The position numbers and the translations under genes were made by a program. DNA of 12,363 nucleotides from SZUA-186 sp039714155 (GTDB lineage: Bacteria; Pseudomonadota; Gammaproteobacteria; UBA9214), in assembly GCA_039714155.1 (NCBI GenBank), contig JBDLJX010000076.1, positions 1 to 12,363 on the forward strand. The letters run 5' to 3'. Of this stretch, positions 1 to 8,043 are shown one piece after another (the stretch's first letter is position 1; every line of letters begins with the position of its first letter). The notes beneath the pieces are model-generated. The model was not told the origin of the DNA. It saw only the letters and a program-made list of their open reading frames with translations, and did not search any database.

Positions 1-2172
1 ATACGGCGTCTTGAAGTGGCCGATAGGCCATGTGAATCTGGACTCAAGCCCGGGCATCACCATAATCATTGCTGCCGGAACCAGTGCCCAGGTGATATAA
101 CGCCAGGTCGGCCCGGTGGTTACCTGCTCCACCACCCATGCAGCCTCCCATGTAACCAGAAATACTGCGAGCCAGAGCGTGGCACTGTGCCAGTAGGGCA
201 CAAGTTCCCCTGGCCAGTCCGGCTCGAGCCGCCGCAACAGCCAGTACTGCACCACAAAGGCGATGGGCCAGGTAATCGCGCCCCCATAAGCTAAAGGATG
301 GGCAAACCCGGTATTGTAAAAGATCGCCACCGCGAAAATTATCATCATTGGCAACAGGATTAGCGGCGGAGAACCCAGGTATTGCCAATCCAGACGCCTG
401 CGCAATGCAGCAATCACTACCACGCTTGCAGTAACAAAGCCCAGAATTGCACTTTCATGGTAGAGATCGTCGACGTGTTTTAGCATCTCGTTGATGCCGG
501 ACCCAAACCACCAGAGCAGGCCCCACACGAGCATTATCACCGAGGCAGGTGTTTCATCCGCCCTCAATACCTCCCGGTGTCGATACAGATAAAAGGCAGT
601 AAAGAGTCCCGACAAACTCACCATAAGAGCACTGATATATAGGCTGTTCAGCACGGGGACATCCGCAGTGGCTGCACCAGGCTCACTCAGGAAGGCAATA
701 CCGGCACCCACCTCCACAAGCAGGCCAAACAGCCTTGCCAGAAGCCGGTGCTGGCGCACCCCGATCCACACCAGCGCAGCGCCTTCGAGCGCCCAGGCTG
801 CACCCGTCCAGCGCCCGTCGACGGCCAGTGGAATGGCGAGCGTGCCGAAAGCAACCGCCAGTGCCAGAAAGGCTTCCGTCAACATGCGCATCTTCTCGTT
901 CCTTCCGCGCCACAATGCCCTGGCCAGGATGGTATAGAAGAGGCCCACCCCGAGTGCGCTTAATGCCAGGCCATATTCGAACTCGCGCACCAGGGCACTT
1001 TGCAAAGCGAAGGCGACCAGTGGCACACCAAAAACAAGCGAACCGTCAACATAGCCTTTCAAGTCTGGCGGCTGGCGCCGTGCAAACAACACCGGCACCG
1101 CAACATAGAAAACGAAAAAGAGCACGAGAAACGGTTCGGTGGTCGCAAAATACTCGGGCTGGTAGTACTGATAGCCCCAGGCGCCCCCGATAACGAAGGT
1201 AAAGATAAAGCCGATCAGATTGAGTTCACGCCAGGCCTTGAACCATGAGATCCCCAGAATGCCGGCATTGAGGACGGAATAATAGGAGAACAGGACCACG
1301 TGGCTGCCATCGCGCGAGATGAATACCGGGGCGAGAAAGCCGCCGATCATGGCAAGCACGGCCAGGCTGCGCGCATTTTGCAGCACGGCCAGGGCACTTG
1401 ACAGCAGCACCAATACCACCATCAGCAACAGACCGGGCGTGGTTGCCATCAGGCTATAAAGACTCACGGCTGCAAATACGGTGAGGTAGACAATACCCAT
1501 ACCCCCGCCTTGCAATACCAACGCATAATGCAGGCGGTGTGTGCGCAATCGCCATCCGAGGGCAATCAACACCAGGCCACCCAGTGCCGCGCCGGCAAGG
1601 CGCAACTCGACGGGTAACCAGCCACGATCGACGGCATATTTGAGGAAGAAGGCCACGCCCAGAAAAAGGATGACGACACCGATCCGGGCCACCGTATTAC
1701 CACCGAGCAGCCAGGTCTTGATCCGTTCAAGGATGGCGGGGGACAGGACGGGCTGCCAACCCACGTCCGCTTTTGCCCTGGCGGACTCTTCGGCCCATGC
1801 CCCGACCGCTGGTGTTGAGACTTCGGCGGAGGAAACAGCAGGCTCTGCCGCAACCTCGGCCTCACGCCTGGGGACTACCTCAACAGTCTCATGGGGCACA
1901 GTTTGCGATTGGGCCGCCTCCGGCGCCTCCTCAACAACAGGTGCTGCACCCCCTTCATCCTCGGCTGCCTCGATATCACCGGGTTTTGCTGTCTGCATTT
2001 TCAGTCGGGACAGCATGCCGTTCTGCACTTGTTGGGCATGTTCAATGTCGCCCAGTTTTTTCTCCAGTGCGTTGAGACGGCGAAATACGCCTTTGAAGAT
2101 GAAAGGCAGCAGCAGGAAGAAGATGGCGTAGCCAATCGCTAACAGACCAATCAGACCACCGATAATATCCAT
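1..2172 (-). CDS. DUF2339 domain-containing polytopic membrane protein (3' end outside window)
   Basis: An uninterrupted reading frame of 724 codons runs from the ATG at 2172 to the left edge, so the C-terminus is missing. The N-terminus has one hydrophobic segment (about residues 4-27), a coiled-coil-like stretch (LNALEKKLGDIEHAQQ) and a Glu/Ala/Pro-rich linker to about residue 145. It then enters the DUF2339 core, recognised from GNTVARIGVVILFLGVAFFL, the nearby LPVELRLAGAALGG and LQGGGMGIVYLTVFAA. Many hydrophobic segments follow, as expected for this family of inner-membrane proteins with well over a dozen helices. The biochemical role of the family is not established; a link to the cell envelope is only a guess. 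The start is the first ATG in the frame, with AGGGA just upstream but very close (about 2-3 nt). The gene diverges from the subtilase. Confidence is high for the frame and family and low for function. Confidence 0.9.
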   Translation of the reverse strand, partial: MDIIGGLIGLLAIGYAIFFLLLPFIFKGVFRRLNALEKKLGDIEHAQQVQNGMLSRLKMQTAKPGDIEAAEDEGGAAPVVEEAPEAAQSQTVPHETVEVVPRREAEVAAEPAVSSAEVSTPAVGAWAEESARAKADVGWQPVLSPAILERIKTWLLGGNTVARIGVVILFLGVAFFLKYAVDRGWLPVELRLAGAALGGLVLIALGWRLRTHRLHYALVLQGGGMGIVYLTVFAAVSLYSLMATTPGLLLMVVLVLLSSALAVLQNARSLAVLAMIGGFLAPVFISRDGSHVVLFSYYSVLNAGILGISWFKAWRELNLIGFIFTFVIGGAWGYQYYQPEYFATTEPFLVLFFVFYVAVPVLFARRQPPDLKGYVDGSLVFGVPLVAFALQSALVREFEYGLALSALGVGLFYTILARALWRGRNEKMRMLTEAFLALAVAFGTLAIPLAVDGRWTGAAWALEGAALVWIGVRQHRLLARLFGLLVEVGAGIAFLSEPGAATADVPVLNSLYISALMVSLSGLFTAFYLYRHREVLRADETPASVIMLVWGLLWWFGSGINEMLKHVDDLYHESAILGFVTASVVVIAALRRRLDWQYLGSPPLILLPMMIIFAVAIFYNTGFAHPLAYGGAITWPIAFVVQYWLLRRLEPDWPGELVPYWHSATLWLAVFLVTWEAAWVVEQVTTGPTWRYITWALVPAAMIMVMPGLESRFTWPIGHFKTPY

Positions 2173-2441
2173 TTCCCTATGTATTATTCTCTGACTGGTT
2201 CGAAGACCGATGATTCTGTTGCCGAAGCGCGAGATTTTCCAGGAAGAGTTTTTGGCGGGGTTTGAGAATAGACGGAACCGCCCCAACCAGGGACACAAGC
2301 AGATTTATCATAGCTTCGGAGGTTGACCTGTCTAATAAAAATATTCAAGGATTTCAATGCGGACGAATTTTTAGAAGGGACAGGCAGTTCACCAGCACCC
2401 TGACTGGAAAACCGAAAATTATAAATAAAACACAAAATTGG

Positions 2442-2471
2442 TTGACTACTTAGATAGAACGTCATTATATT
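2442..2471 (+). promoter_or_regulatory. Predicted sigma70 promoter of the subtilase gene
   Basis: TTGACT (2442-2447) and TATATT (2466-2471) are separated by 18 bp and match the -35 and -10 consensus at five of six positions each. Transcription would begin near 2478, giving a leader of about 60 nt before the chosen start at 2537. A start at 2489 would leave only about 11 nt. The call comes from sequence alone. Confidence 0.55.
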
Positions 2472-2486
2472 GACGCTATATGACGT
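2459..2486. promoter_or_regulatory. Operator-like inverted repeat over the -10 region
   Basis: ACGTCAT (2459-2465) is repeated in perfect inverse as ATGACGT (2480-2486) with 14 bp between. A third TGACG lies in the centre (2471-2475). The arms bracket the predicted -10 box and start site, a position typical for a repressor. The regulator is unknown. Confidence 0.4.
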
Positions 2487-2527
2487 AAATGTTCTACAAA
2501 AGATTCCGGGTTCCAACTCTCCTTGCC

Positions 2528-2536
2528 AGGGGAAGG
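2528..2536 (+). promoter_or_regulatory. Ribosome binding site deciding the subtilase start
   Basis: AGGGGAAGG directly precedes the ATG at 2537, with AGGGG four bases away. The in-frame ATG 16 codons upstream (2489) has no purine-rich site before it. The 2537 start also yields a cleaner signal peptide. Confidence 0.6.
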
Positions 2537-5500
2537 ATGAGATCAGTGGTTTCAAAAAACTTCAGTTTTAACAATCTCTTGGCGTTATTTGTCTTGCTGG
2601 TCCCGGTGTTGCCGAGTACGCTGGCCGAGGCTGCGCAACCTGGTCAGATCTCCCTGCCCGCCAGAGACGCCACTCCACAGAACACGACGCCTGTGCACAC
2701 TGCACCGCATCATGTCTTGTTAAAGCTGGATGACGGGGTCAATCTGCCGGGGTTTTCCACCCTTGCCATCAAGCATGGCTTCAGGCACCTCAGACACGTC
2801 TATGGTTCCGACTGGTACATCTTTTCAATTCCCGCCCATGCAAGCCCACGCGCCACCGCCGCACTGGCCCGTTCCCTGCCCGGGGTAGTTGCCGCATCCA
2901 CAGACCCCATCGTGTCGCTGGATGTGCTACCACCACGTGATCCTCTCTACATCGAGGATGATGACCCTTCTGCCAAGTCCTGTGATCCACTGGTGGATGT
3001 TTGCGATTCCGCGGACGTGGTCGACCAGTGGGGCCTGTTCCGGGTTGGTGCCGAAGATGCCTGGAACGTTACCACCGGCAGCGACTCGGTGGTGATCGCC
3101 GTTATCGACAGCGGCGTGGATCTCGATCACGATGACCTGGCCGGCAATATCTGGAACAACCCGGCCGAGATGGCCAACGGTATCGATGATGATGGCAACG
3201 GCTTTATCGACGACCTGCACGGCGCCGATTTCGCCGGTGACAATGTCGGTGATCTGTTCACCGACGACGTGTCCTCGCAGGATGCGAATCCGGATATTCC
3301 CATGGGCGGCACCTGGATCAACGACCCGCTGGCATACCCCTGGGGCATCCGCTTCGATGGTGACCCGGCCGTGGGTGACGCCGTTGACAACAACCTTGAC
3401 CTGTTTGCAGACCAGGGTGTTTTTCATGGCACCTTTGTGGCCGCGATTGCGGCAGCGATGACCGACAACATCAACCCGGAGAGTGGCGAGTTCGAGGGCA
3501 TGGCCGGTGCCTGCTGGAATTGCAAGATCATGCCGGTGCGGATGATCAATGCCGAAGGTAACGGTTATGGTTCTGATGCCGCGGCGGCCATCTACTACGC
3601 CACTGACATGGGCGCGGATATCATCAATCTCAGCTGGGGGTTTGATCTGGACAGCCTGGATGCGACAGGTCAGGCAGAGGTGGCGATCATCAGCGACGCC
3701 GTCAACCATGCCGTTGCCCAAGGCGTCATCGTGGTGGCCTCAGCCGGCAACAGCGGCGGCCCGGCCCTGCGCTTTCCCGCATCCATGGCGAACACCATCG
3801 CCGTTGGCTCTTCCAACTGGCTGGACCGGCGCTCTGAATTCTCGACCATTGCCGCGCCGGGCGAAGTACCCGACAACGGTGTTGACGATGATGGCAATGG
3901 CCAGATCGATGATGCCCTCGATGTCGTGGCGCCTGGCGAGCTTATCTGGAGCGGCTCTGTCTACAGTGCCTATGACTCACTGTTGTCCCAGTTGCTAGGC
4001 GACCCCGCTATCGAGCCCGGTCTGGACGCCTACGGCAACAGCAACGGCACCTCCTTTTCGGCACCGTTGGCAGCGGGTTATGTCGGCCTGCTGTTGTCGC
4101 GTTTTCCCGGTGCGACCCTGAACGATATTCGCCAGGCGCTGCGGTCCTACGCCCTGGATCTGCTCGACCCCGAGGGTACGGGCAGCACCCTGTCTGGCTA
4201 TGATGCCTATTCCGGCTTTGGACGGTTGAACATGGTGGTCCCCGACAGTCTCGGGGATCCCCCGACAGCACCACTGCCTCCCCCACCTGCCGGCCCCGTC
4301 ATCCCGCTGCTGATCGATGTCGTCGATAGCGGCCTGTACGGCCATCGCTACGGCACCGACGAGCACAAAACCTTGCTGGTAGCGACCTTCCTGGACGATG
4401 GTGCAAGCGCCTATGAACTGGGTGTTACCGGTTATGACATCGACAGCAGCGATGAGGTCGCCGTATACCTGAACGACGGCTTCATTGCCCATCTGTCCCC
4501 CGGCCCGGACAACGATCTCAACAGCAGCGATATCATCAGTCTTGATCCCGGCCTTCTGCTGGGGGGTGAGAACCGCCTTGAGTTCCGTCAGCGCACAGCC
4601 GGCTTCACCTGGGGCGTCACAGGTCTTGGTGTCCGGATACCACCGCCCCCGCCTCCTCCACCGCCGCCCCCGCTGGTGGTTGTACTCACGGTGGACACGC
4701 CGGACACGGGTCAGTACGGCAACAACTACGGCAGCAACGAGCACGAGACCGTGCTGGTGGCGACCTTCGAGGATGACGGGACGAGCAGCTACGAGCTGCA
4801 GGTGACCGGCTACGATGTCGACTACACTGATGAGATTTCGGTGACGGTCAACGGCAGCCTGATCGGCCATCTCGCCACAGGACCGAACCTGGCCCTGAAT
4901 GCCGGTGACGTGTTCGTGCTGGACCCGGGGATGCTGCAGGCCGGCACGAATACCATCGAGTTCGAGGTGAGCACACCGGGGTACACCTGGGGGGTGACCA
5001 ACCTCGCGGTAATGACGCCGGGTGCGCCGCCACCCCCGCCGCCGCCAAGCGAGCCGGTGGTTGTACTCACGGTAGACACACCGGACACCGGCCAGTACGG
5101 CAACAACTACGGCAGCAACGAGCACGAGACCGTGCTGGTGGCGACCTTCGAGGGCGACGGGACGAGCAGCTACGAGCTGCAGGTGACCGGCTACGATGTC
5201 GACTACACTGATGAGATTTCGGTAACGGTCAACGGCAGCCTGATCGGCCATCTCGCCACAGGACCGAACCTGGCCCTGAATGCCGGTGACGTGTTCGTGC
5301 TGGACCCGGGGATGCTGCAGGCCGGCACGAACACCATCGAGTTCGAGGTGAGCACACCGGGGTTCACCTGGGGGGTGACCAACCTCGCGGTGATGACGCC
5401 GGGTGCGCCGCCACCCCCGCCGCCACCGAGCGAGCCGGTGGTTGTACTCACAGTGGACACGCCGGACACCGGTCAGTACGGCAACAATTACGGCAGCAAC

Positions 5501-6556
5501 GAGCACCCGACCGTGCTGGTGGCAACCTTCGAGGGCGACGGGACGAGCAGCTACGAGCTGCAGGTGACCGGCTACGATGTCGACTACACTGATGAGATCT
5601 CGGTGACGGTCAACGGCAGCCTGATCGGCTATCTCGCCACAGGACCGAACCTGGCCCTGAATGCCGGTGACGTGTTCGTGCTGGACCCGGGGATGCTGCA
5701 GGCCGGCACGAACACCATCGAGTTCGAGGTGAGCACACCGGGGTTCACCTGGGGGGTGACCAACCTCGCGGTGATGACGCCGGGTGCGCCGCCACCCCCG
5801 CCGCCACCGAGCGAGCCGGTGGTTGTACTCACAGTGGACACGCCGGACACCGGTCAGTACGGCAACAATTACGGCAGCAACGAGCACCCGACCGTGCTGG
5901 TGGCAACCTTCGAGGGCGACGGGACGAGCAGCTACGAGCTGCAGGTGACCGGCTACGATGTCGACTACACTGATGAGATTTCGGTGACGGTCAACGGCAG
6001 CCTGATCGGCTATCTCTCCAAGGGCAAGAACAACCGGCTGAATGCCGGTGATGTGTTCGTGCTGGACCCGGGGATGCTGCAGGCCGGCACGAACACCATC
6101 GAGTTCGAGGTGAGCACACCGGGGTACACCTGGGGGGTGACCAACCTCGGGGTGATGACGCCGGGTGCGCCGCCACCCCCGCCGCCACCGAGCGAGCCGG
6201 TGGTTGTACTCACGGTGGACACGCCGGACACCGGTCAGTACGGCAACAACTACGGCAGCAACGAGCACCCGACCGTACTGGTGGCAACCTTCGAGGGCGA
6301 CGGGACGAGCAGCTACGAGCTGCAGGTGACCGGCTACGATGTGGACTACACTGATGAGATTTCGGTAACGGTCAACGGCAACCTGATCGGCTATCTCTCC
6401 AAGGGCAAGAACAAGCAACTGAATGCCGGTGACGTGTTCGTACTGGATACGGCACTACTGAATGGCGGCGTGAACACCATTGAGTTTGAAGTGAGCACAC
6501 CGGGGTTCACCTGGGGGGTGACCAACCTCGGAGTGATGACGCCGGGTATGCCCTGA
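2537..6556 (+). CDS. Secreted S8 subtilisin-like serine protease with six C-terminal repeat domains
   Basis: 1339 residues from the chosen ATG. An N-terminal Sec signal peptide (basic n-region, hydrophobic LLALFVLLVPVLP, likely cleavage after TLAEA) is followed by a propeptide-like region (about 55-130). The S8 catalytic domain then shows Asp191 in AVIDSGVDLDHDD, His297 in FHGTFVAA, oxyanion Asn405 in VASAGNSGG and Ser506 in NGTSFSAP. Two Asp-rich loops of DxDxDG type (about 214-226 and 447-459) probably bind calcium. After a Pro-rich hinge come six copies of a beta-rich domain (588 onward) joined by PPPPPPPSEP-type linkers, the first linker carrying 11 prolines. The protein ends in the last repeat with no sorting signal, LPXTG, PEP-CTERM or membrane anchor. 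The family endo-hydrolyses proteins; the repeats suggest binding or spacing on a surface or polymer, which is inference. An in-frame ATG at 2489 is an alternative start. Confidence 0.93.
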   Translation: MRSVVSKNFSFNNLLALFVLLVPVLPSTLAEAAQPGQISLPARDATPQNTTPVHTAPHHVLLKLDDGVNLPGFSTLAIKHGFRHLRHVYGSDWYIFSIPAHASPRATAALARSLPGVVAASTDPIVSLDVLPPRDPLYIEDDDPSAKSCDPLVDVCDSADVVDQWGLFRVGAEDAWNVTTGSDSVVIAVIDSGVDLDHDDLAGNIWNNPAEMANGIDDDGNGFIDDLHGADFAGDNVGDLFTDDVSSQDANPDIPMGGTWINDPLAYPWGIRFDGDPAVGDAVDNNLDLFADQGVFHGTFVAAIAAAMTDNINPESGEFEGMAGACWNCKIMPVRMINAEGNGYGSDAAAAIYYATDMGADIINLSWGFDLDSLDATGQAEVAIISDAVNHAVAQGVIVVASAGNSGGPALRFPASMANTIAVGSSNWLDRRSEFSTIAAPGEVPDNGVDDDGNGQIDDALDVVAPGELIWSGSVYSAYDSLLSQLLGDPAIEPGLDAYGNSNGTSFSAPLAAGYVGLLLSRFPGATLNDIRQALRSYALDLLDPEGTGSTLSGYDAYSGFGRLNMVVPDSLGDPPTAPLPPPPAGPVIPLLIDVVDSGLYGHRYGTDEHKTLLVATFLDDGASAYELGVTGYDIDSSDEVAVYLNDGFIAHLSPGPDNDLNSSDIISLDPGLLLGGENRLEFRQRTAGFTWGVTGLGVRIPPPPPPPPPPPLVVVLTVDTPDTGQYGNNYGSNEHETVLVATFEDDGTSSYELQVTGYDVDYTDEISVTVNGSLIGHLATGPNLALNAGDVFVLDPGMLQAGTNTIEFEVSTPGYTWGVTNLAVMTPGAPPPPPPPSEPVVVLTVDTPDTGQYGNNYGSNEHETVLVATFEGDGTSSYELQVTGYDVDYTDEISVTVNGSLIGHLATGPNLALNAGDVFVLDPGMLQAGTNTIEFEVSTPGFTWGVTNLAVMTPGAPPPPPPPSEPVVVLTVDTPDTGQYGNNYGSNEHPTVLVATFEGDGTSSYELQVTGYDVDYTDEISVTVNGSLIGYLATGPNLALNAGDVFVLDPGMLQAGTNTIEFEVSTPGFTWGVTNLAVMTPGAPPPPPPPSEPVVVLTVDTPDTGQYGNNYGSNEHPTVLVATFEGDGTSSYELQVTGYDVDYTDEISVTVNGSLIGYLSKGKNNRLNAGDVFVLDPGMLQAGTNTIEFEVSTPGYTWGVTNLGVMTPGAPPPPPPPSEPVVVLTVDTPDTGQYGNNYGSNEHPTVLVATFEGDGTSSYELQVTGYDVDYTDEISVTVNGNLIGYLSKGKNKQLNAGDVFVLDTALLNGGVNTIEFEVSTPGFTWGVTNLGVMTPGMP
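4298..6556 (+). repeat. Tandem array: one divergent plus five near-identical 381-bp units
   Basis: Unit 1 (4298-4675, 126 codons) is diverged. Units 2-6 start at 4676, 5057, 5438, 5819 and 6200, exactly 381 bp (127 codons) apart; the last is cut to 357 bp by the stop codon. Each begins VVVLTVDTPDTGQYGNNYG, contains VTVNGSLIG and NTIEFEVSTPG, and ends WGVTNLAVMTPG plus a polyproline linker. Units differ at few places: EHETV (2,3) or EHPTV (4-6), GHLATGPN (2,3), GYLATGPN (4) or GYLSKGKN (5,6), and GYTWG or GFTWG. The array lies wholly within the protease gene. Confidence 0.97.
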
Positions 6557-6560
6557 CATG

Positions 6561-6578
6561 CCTGTGGGTGGCGAATTC
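6561..6578 (+). repeat. Left terminal inverted repeat of the IS
   Basis: CCTGTGGGTGGCGAATTC matches the reverse complement of 7743-7760 at 17 of 18 positions (G versus T at position 7). Confidence 0.85.
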
Positions 6579-6650
6579 GTAATTATTACCTGAAAACGAT
6601 AACCTAGACAGTCTTGTTCCTGAACGCAACCTTCCCTACGCTCCCCTGCC

Positions 6651-7738
6651 ATGAAGGACCTGCTGGTACTCCTCGCACATCTTTTGACCACGATCGCCAA
6701 ACTCCTGGGACCTGCGGTGCCAAGGCCGTTGTCGCTGACAGCCTGCTCATGAAGCAGCAACTCCTGGTCATCACTCGGTCTCGGCGACGCTCACCTAATC
6801 TTTTGGCATATGACCGCTTCCTGCTCGGTTTCTGGTCGCTGTTTCTTAGCCCACGCCGTATCCCGCGGACTGCGATTATAATCAGGCCGTCTACACTACT
6901 GAAATTTCACAATGCGCTCAGAAAGCGCAAATATCGCCTTTTGTTTTCACCGACTCGTCGTGGCAAGCCCGGTCATAAAGGACCTTCTCAGGAACTCATT
7001 CGAGCCATCATTGAACTGAAGCAACGCAACCCGCGCTTTGTCTGCCTCCGAATCGCTCAGCAAATCGCCAACACTTTCGGGGCCGATATCGACAAGGACC
7101 TGGTCAGGCGTGTCCTCGCCGCACATTACCAGCCAGGTCCCGATGACGGTGGGCCATCATGGTTGACCTTTCTCGGGCACACGAAGAACAGCCTTTGGAG
7201 CATTGATCTGTTTCGGTGTGAATCTATTCTCTTAAAGAGCCACTGGGTGCTCGTCATCATGGACCAGTTCACTCGGCGCATCATCGGCTTCGGTGTGCAT
7301 GCCGGCAATGTCGATGGTGTCGCCCTTTGTCGCATATTCAACAAGGCTGTCTCTACCCAGGGTGTTCCGCACTTCCTCAGTTCTGGCAATGACCCACTGC
7401 TCCGGTATCACCGATGGCGAGCCAACTTGCGGATTCTTGGGGTCGAGGAGATTAAGACCGTCCCGTATACACCTCTATCGCATCCCTTCGTTGAGCGACT
7501 GATCGGAACCATTCGTCGTGAATATCTTGATCACATCCTCTTTTGGAATGCTCAGGACCTTGAACGAGTACTCGTGGACTTCAGGCAATACTACAACCGG
7601 GATCGGGTTCATCAATCGCCAGGCGGAGATAACCCGAAGGAAGTCAGCGTTGATTCTCAACCTCGACGTGCAAAACTCAGCAACTATTCATGGGTACCAC
7701 ACTGCAACGGACTTTTTCAGACCCCAATTGCTGCATGA
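6651..7738 (+). pseudogene. Transposase, integrase-core (rve) type, frameshifted and catalytically altered
   Basis: From the ATG at 6651 the sequence reads MKDLLVLLAHLLTTIAKLLG, the N-terminus I recall for this transposase family, but that frame stops after 33 codons. The remaining family sequence (AKAVVADSLLMKQQLLVI and onward) is in the next frame and runs open to 7738. A single missing base near 6713-6716 (family-like GGCGGTGCC has become GCGGTGCC) explains this. The core shows the first catalytic Asp in LWSIDLF (codon 7205-7207) and the Glu in HPFVERLIG. The second Asp, expected in an LSSDNDP-type motif, is Gly (GGC, 7385-7387): LSSGNDP. Gly and Glu are exactly 35 residues apart, matching DD35E spacing. 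The frame open from 6614 would give 374 residues, but its first ~35 are not family-like. Almost certainly inactive. Confidence 0.82.
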
Positions 7739-7742
7739 ACAG

Positions 7743-7760
7743 GAATTCGCCACACACAGG
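7743..7760 (-). repeat. Right terminal inverted repeat of the IS
   Basis: GAATTCGCCACACACAGG is the inverse of the left end with one mismatch. It starts four bases after the transposase stop codon. Confidence 0.85.
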
Positions 7761-7761
7761 T

Positions 7762-7776
7762 ACCGTATCGAGGGTT
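7762..7776 (+). repeat. Inverted partial copy of the adjacent tRNA-Ser variable/T arm
   Basis: CCGTATCGAGGGTT (7763-7776) is identical to tRNA-Ser(GGA) sequence at 7849-7836 read on the minus strand. It therefore lies in opposite orientation, between the IS end and the tRNA 3' end. A transcript reading leftwards past the tRNA would contain a perfect 14-nt complement to the tRNA's own variable and T arms. Confidence 0.6.
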
Positions 7777-7814
7777 TTCAATACTCTATAACCAATTGTT
7801 TTTTGTAGGATATT

Positions 7815-7905
7815 TGGCGGAGAGGGAGGGATTCGAACCCTCGATACGGGGTTACCGTATACACACTTTCCAGGCGTGCTCCTTCAACCGCTCGGACACC
7901 TCTCC
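7815..7905 (-). tRNA. tRNA-Ser (anticodon GGA)
   Basis: A complete class II tRNA of 91 nt with encoded CCA. The acceptor GGAGAGG pairs with CCTCTCC, the D stem is TCC/GGA, and the anticodon stem CACGC/GTGTG carries loop CTGGAAA (anticodon GGA, reading UCC/UCU). The long variable arm is ATACGG/CCGTAT, and the T arm is GAGGG-TTCGAAT-CCCTC. The extended variable arm and discriminator G are hallmarks of tRNA-Ser. All stems pair, so it should be functional. Its promoter is at 7924-7952. No clear terminator follows its 3' end. Confidence 0.95.
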
Positions 7906-7923
7906 CGGGAAATCAGGCGCGCA

Positions 7924-7952
7924 AGGGTAAACCAGATGCCCGGGTGATTCAA
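7924..7952 (-). promoter_or_regulatory. Stringent-type promoter of tRNA-Ser(GGA)
   Basis: On the minus strand TTGAAT (7952-7947) and TACCCT (7929-7924) are 17 bp apart. They are followed by a GC-rich discriminator (GCGCGCC), typical of stable-RNA promoters under stringent control. The start would lie about 12 nt before the mature tRNA 5' end. Confidence 0.6.
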
Positions 7953-8043
7953 ATCACTGCAGCAAGGCGGCGTTAAACACCAGACAAGTCACACAGGCCA
8001 GCGGCATGCATGAAAACCGACAGCCCGCCTGGAATCACTCCTG

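Larger units (their letters stand above)
2173..2536. other. Divergent intergenic region between DUF2339 gene and subtilase
   Basis: This 364-bp AT-richer stretch separates two divergent genes. Its right part holds the subtilase promoter and an inverted repeat, listed separately. No convincing coding frame, RNA gene or terminator is seen between 2173 and 2440. No promoter hexamers of good quality were found for the leftward DUF2339 gene, although an AATAATAC stretch at about 2178-2185 (minus) could serve as a -10. Confidence 0.6.
6561..7760 (+). mobile_element. Insertion sequence, 1200 bp, DD35E transposase, inactive
   Basis: The element is bounded by 18-bp inverted repeats with one mismatch and contains one transposase pseudogene reading left to right. 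The flanking bases (CATG on the left, TACC on the right) show no target-site duplication, so it is either old, rearranged or of a type that leaves none. It begins four bases after the stop codon of the subtilase. It belongs to the rve/integrase-core (IS3/IS481-like) transposases; the exact family name is left open. Confidence 0.8.

Noticed and set aside
44..2142. Several frames of 70-196 residues on both strands in the DUF2339 region
   Set aside because: A single uninterrupted 724-codon minus-strand frame with family motifs covers the whole region.
2262..2453. 63-residue plus-strand frame in the divergent intergenic region
   Set aside because: It starts with TTG, lacks a ribosome binding site and overlaps the promoter of the protease.
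4676..6199. CRISPR-like regular spacing
   Set aside because: The 381-bp periodicity is in-frame protein repeats, with no short repeats separated by unique spacers.
3995..6418. Very long minus-strand open frame opposite the protease repeats (807 residues)
   Set aside because: It is the mirror of a GC-rich repetitive gene; it shows no family resemblance and the plus-strand frame has clear S8 motifs.
6651..6752. Separate 33-codon gene at the start of the transposase
   Set aside because: It is the family N-terminus cut off by a one-base deletion, not an independent gene.
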